Assembly (NCBI GenBank): GCA_910577215.1
Contig: CAJTMQ010000038.1
Location: forward strand, 9,279 to 15,998
Origin: an uncultured Eubacterium sp.
GTDB lineage: Bacteria > Bacillota > Clostridia > Oscillospirales > Acutalibacteraceae
Direction: 5' to 3'
Length of the DNA stretch: 6,720 bases
Below, piece by piece: positions 5,820 through 6,720 of the stretch (its first letter is position 1; each line of letters opens with the position of its first letter). The notes beneath the pieces were generated by a model. It saw only the letters and a program-made list of their open reading frames with translations. It was not told where the DNA came from and ran no database searches. Both the position numbers and the translations under genes were made by a program.

Positions 5820-5826
5820 CCCCCCC
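5820..5826 (+). repeat. C7 homopolymer tract
   Basis: Seven consecutive C in otherwise AT-rich intergenic DNA, just left of the terminator stem. It is outside any gene and not at a promoter spacer, so no function is assigned. Confidence 0.5.
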
Positions 5827-5829
5827 TAA

Positions 5830-5865
5830 AAAGAAAAGGACAGGTGCAAACCTGTCCTTTTCTTT
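5830..5865. terminator. Bidirectional intrinsic terminator between the acylation operon and pfkB-family gene
   Basis: A perfect 16-bp stem: AAAGAAAAGGACAGGT (5830-5845) pairs with ACCTGTCCTTTTCTTT (5850-5865) around loop GCAA, another GNRA tetraloop. The purine-rich left arm gives a U-rich tail on the plus strand, and the minus strand also ends in a U-rich arm. It ends the operon (stop at 5762) and the convergent kinase (stop at 5878). Confidence 0.93.
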
Positions 5866-5877
5866 ATTAATATGCTT

Positions 5878-6720
5878 TTATAGATTATTTTTAAGTGACA
5901 AAAGCTCATCTTCGGTTACATATGCAGATAATGCACCAACAGCAGTAACGGCCTTTCCGCCTGTTATATTGCCGAATTTAATACAGTCCTTAAGCGGATA
6001 ATCGTGAAATAGTCCATAAACAAAGCCGGCAAGAAAGGCATCTCCTGCTCCCGTGCTGTCAACATTTTTGAACTGCTCAAGGCTTGGGCAGAAGAAATAA
6101 TCATCTTCGTCTATTCCTATGCAGCCGTCTTTGTCTACCTTAACAACAACCTTATCAAAATATTTTTTCAGTGCATATGCTGCATCCTTTGCATTGCTGC
6201 AGCCTGTTATTTTTAAAGCTTCCTTTTGATTAGGTGTGAAATAGTCTGCTATGGTAAGCAGCTCATCATATTTTTCAAATGTGAGCTCCTCGTCCCAACC
6301 CATATCAAGCACCATTACAGTGCCTTCTGATTTTAGTTTTTTATAAACCTCAACAAAACCGCCGGGCGCCATAAGGCACACCTTTGCACCTCTGGCAATA
6401 CTGTAAAATTCTTCCTTTGCTTTGCTGTCAGGTTCAATGCTTCCTTTGCCGTATGTAATAAAGCTTCTGTCGTTTTTCAGAATTATTGCCGAGGTAATAT
6501 TAAGCGGAATCTGATTTCCCTTATATAGATTAATCGGCTGTACTTTATTTTCAGTGAATTTTGATTTTGCAAATTCAGAAAAAATATCATTTCCAAGCTC
6601 GGTTGCTATTTTTGCCTCTATTCCGAGCCTGCCCAGATTTATAAGTGTTGCGGGTAATCCGCCTCCTAACTGAAGTGAAAAGCTGTTTGTATATATTTCT
6701 TCTCCTACATCGGGGATTTT
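5878..6720 (-). CDS. PfkB-family carbohydrate kinase (N-terminus outside window)
   Basis: Open from the right edge to the stop at 5878-5880, giving the last 280 residues of a ribokinase/PfkB-type sugar or nucleoside kinase; the start and the first 20-40 residues lie beyond base 6720. The first PfkB signature reads LGGGLPATLINLGRLG and continues into EAKIATELGND. The second, near the C-terminus, is VDSTGAGDAFLAGFVYGL, where GAGD forms the anion hole and its aspartate is the catalytic base. Between them are VMVLDMGWDEE, YFTPNQKEALKITG (the conserved 'N..E...L.G' region) and VVKVDKDGCIGIDEDD. These motifs support ATP-dependent phosphorylation of a sugar in the cytosol, but the sugar cannot be told from sequence alone. 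An internal GTG (6379-6381) is not the start, because the signature lies upstream of it. The gene converges on the acylation operon and is probably unrelated to it. Confidence 0.92.
   Translation of the reverse strand, partial: KIPDVGEEIYTNSFSLQLGGGLPATLINLGRLGIEAKIATELGNDIFSEFAKSKFTENKVQPINLYKGNQIPLNITSAIILKNDRSFITYGKGSIEPDSKAKEEFYSIARGAKVCLMAPGGFVEVYKKLKSEGTVMVLDMGWDEELTFEKYDELLTIADYFTPNQKEALKITGCSNAKDAAYALKKYFDKVVVKVDKDGCIGIDEDDYFFCPSLEQFKNVDSTGAGDAFLAGFVYGLFHDYPLKDCIKFGNITGGKAVTAVGALSAYVTEDELLSLKNNL

Noticed and set aside
5820..5826. C7 tract as a phase-variable switch
   Set aside because: It is neither inside a coding frame nor in a promoter spacer; it lies between two gene ends, where slippage would have no obvious effect.
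5878..6381. A short 167-aa kinase gene starting at GTG 6381
   Set aside because: The same frame stays open to the window edge and encodes the first PfkB signature upstream, so this is an internal codon of a longer gene.
1..6720. CRISPR array, tRNA/rRNA genes, transposase or integrase, phage or defence genes
   Set aside because: No regularly spaced repeats, cloverleaf, transposase motifs or terminal repeats could be seen on either strand.

Overview
The window looks like chromosomal DNA from a low-GC Gram-positive anaerobe, probably a gut clostridium. This is inferred from the AT-rich coding sequence, strong purine-rich ribosome binding sites, a sigma-A type promoter and the protein families present. 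No RNA gene, CRISPR array or intact mobile element is visible. There is no gene-free stretch longer than 300 bases; the longest (about 1111-1343) is a regulatory region.

Layout: (1) 1-278 holds the decayed, frameshifted and internally deleted C-terminal part of a MATE efflux transporter. A promoter-like sequence lies inside it. (2) 282-869 is a complete cytidylate kinase-like gene ending at a strong hairpin terminator, shared with a convergent 67-aa XRE-type regulator on the minus strand (907-1110). (3) 1111-1343 is a regulatory region with two palindromes next to the regulator, a TTGACA-N17-TATTAT promoter and a 10-bp palindrome at the predicted transcript start. (4) 1344-5762 is a tight four-gene operon in the order adenylation enzyme, carrier protein, MBOAT acyltransferase, SGNH-fold protein. 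(5) A second shared terminator (5830-5865) separates this operon from a convergent PfkB-family sugar kinase that runs off the right edge.

The operon is the main interest. It has the logic of the Dlt (teichoic acid D-alanylation) pathway: an ATP-dependent ligase loads an acyl group on a small carrier, an MBOAT membrane protein carries it across the membrane, and an SGNH-fold enzyme places it on an envelope polymer. It departs from the textbook dlt operon in several ways. The order is A-C-B-D, there is no dltX microprotein gene, and the MBOAT is of the long AlgI type. Its last six residues, LIYANF, resemble the C-terminal tyrosine acyl-shuttle motif that canonical Dlt systems carry on DltX. In the adenylation enzyme, the aspartate that normally binds the substrate alpha-amino group is serine (Ser200), and the cysteine linked to D-alanine selectivity is alanine (Ala272). 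The acyl group may therefore not be D-alanine. The likely picture is a complete, self-contained envelope-polymer acylation system with a fused shuttle and an unknown cargo.
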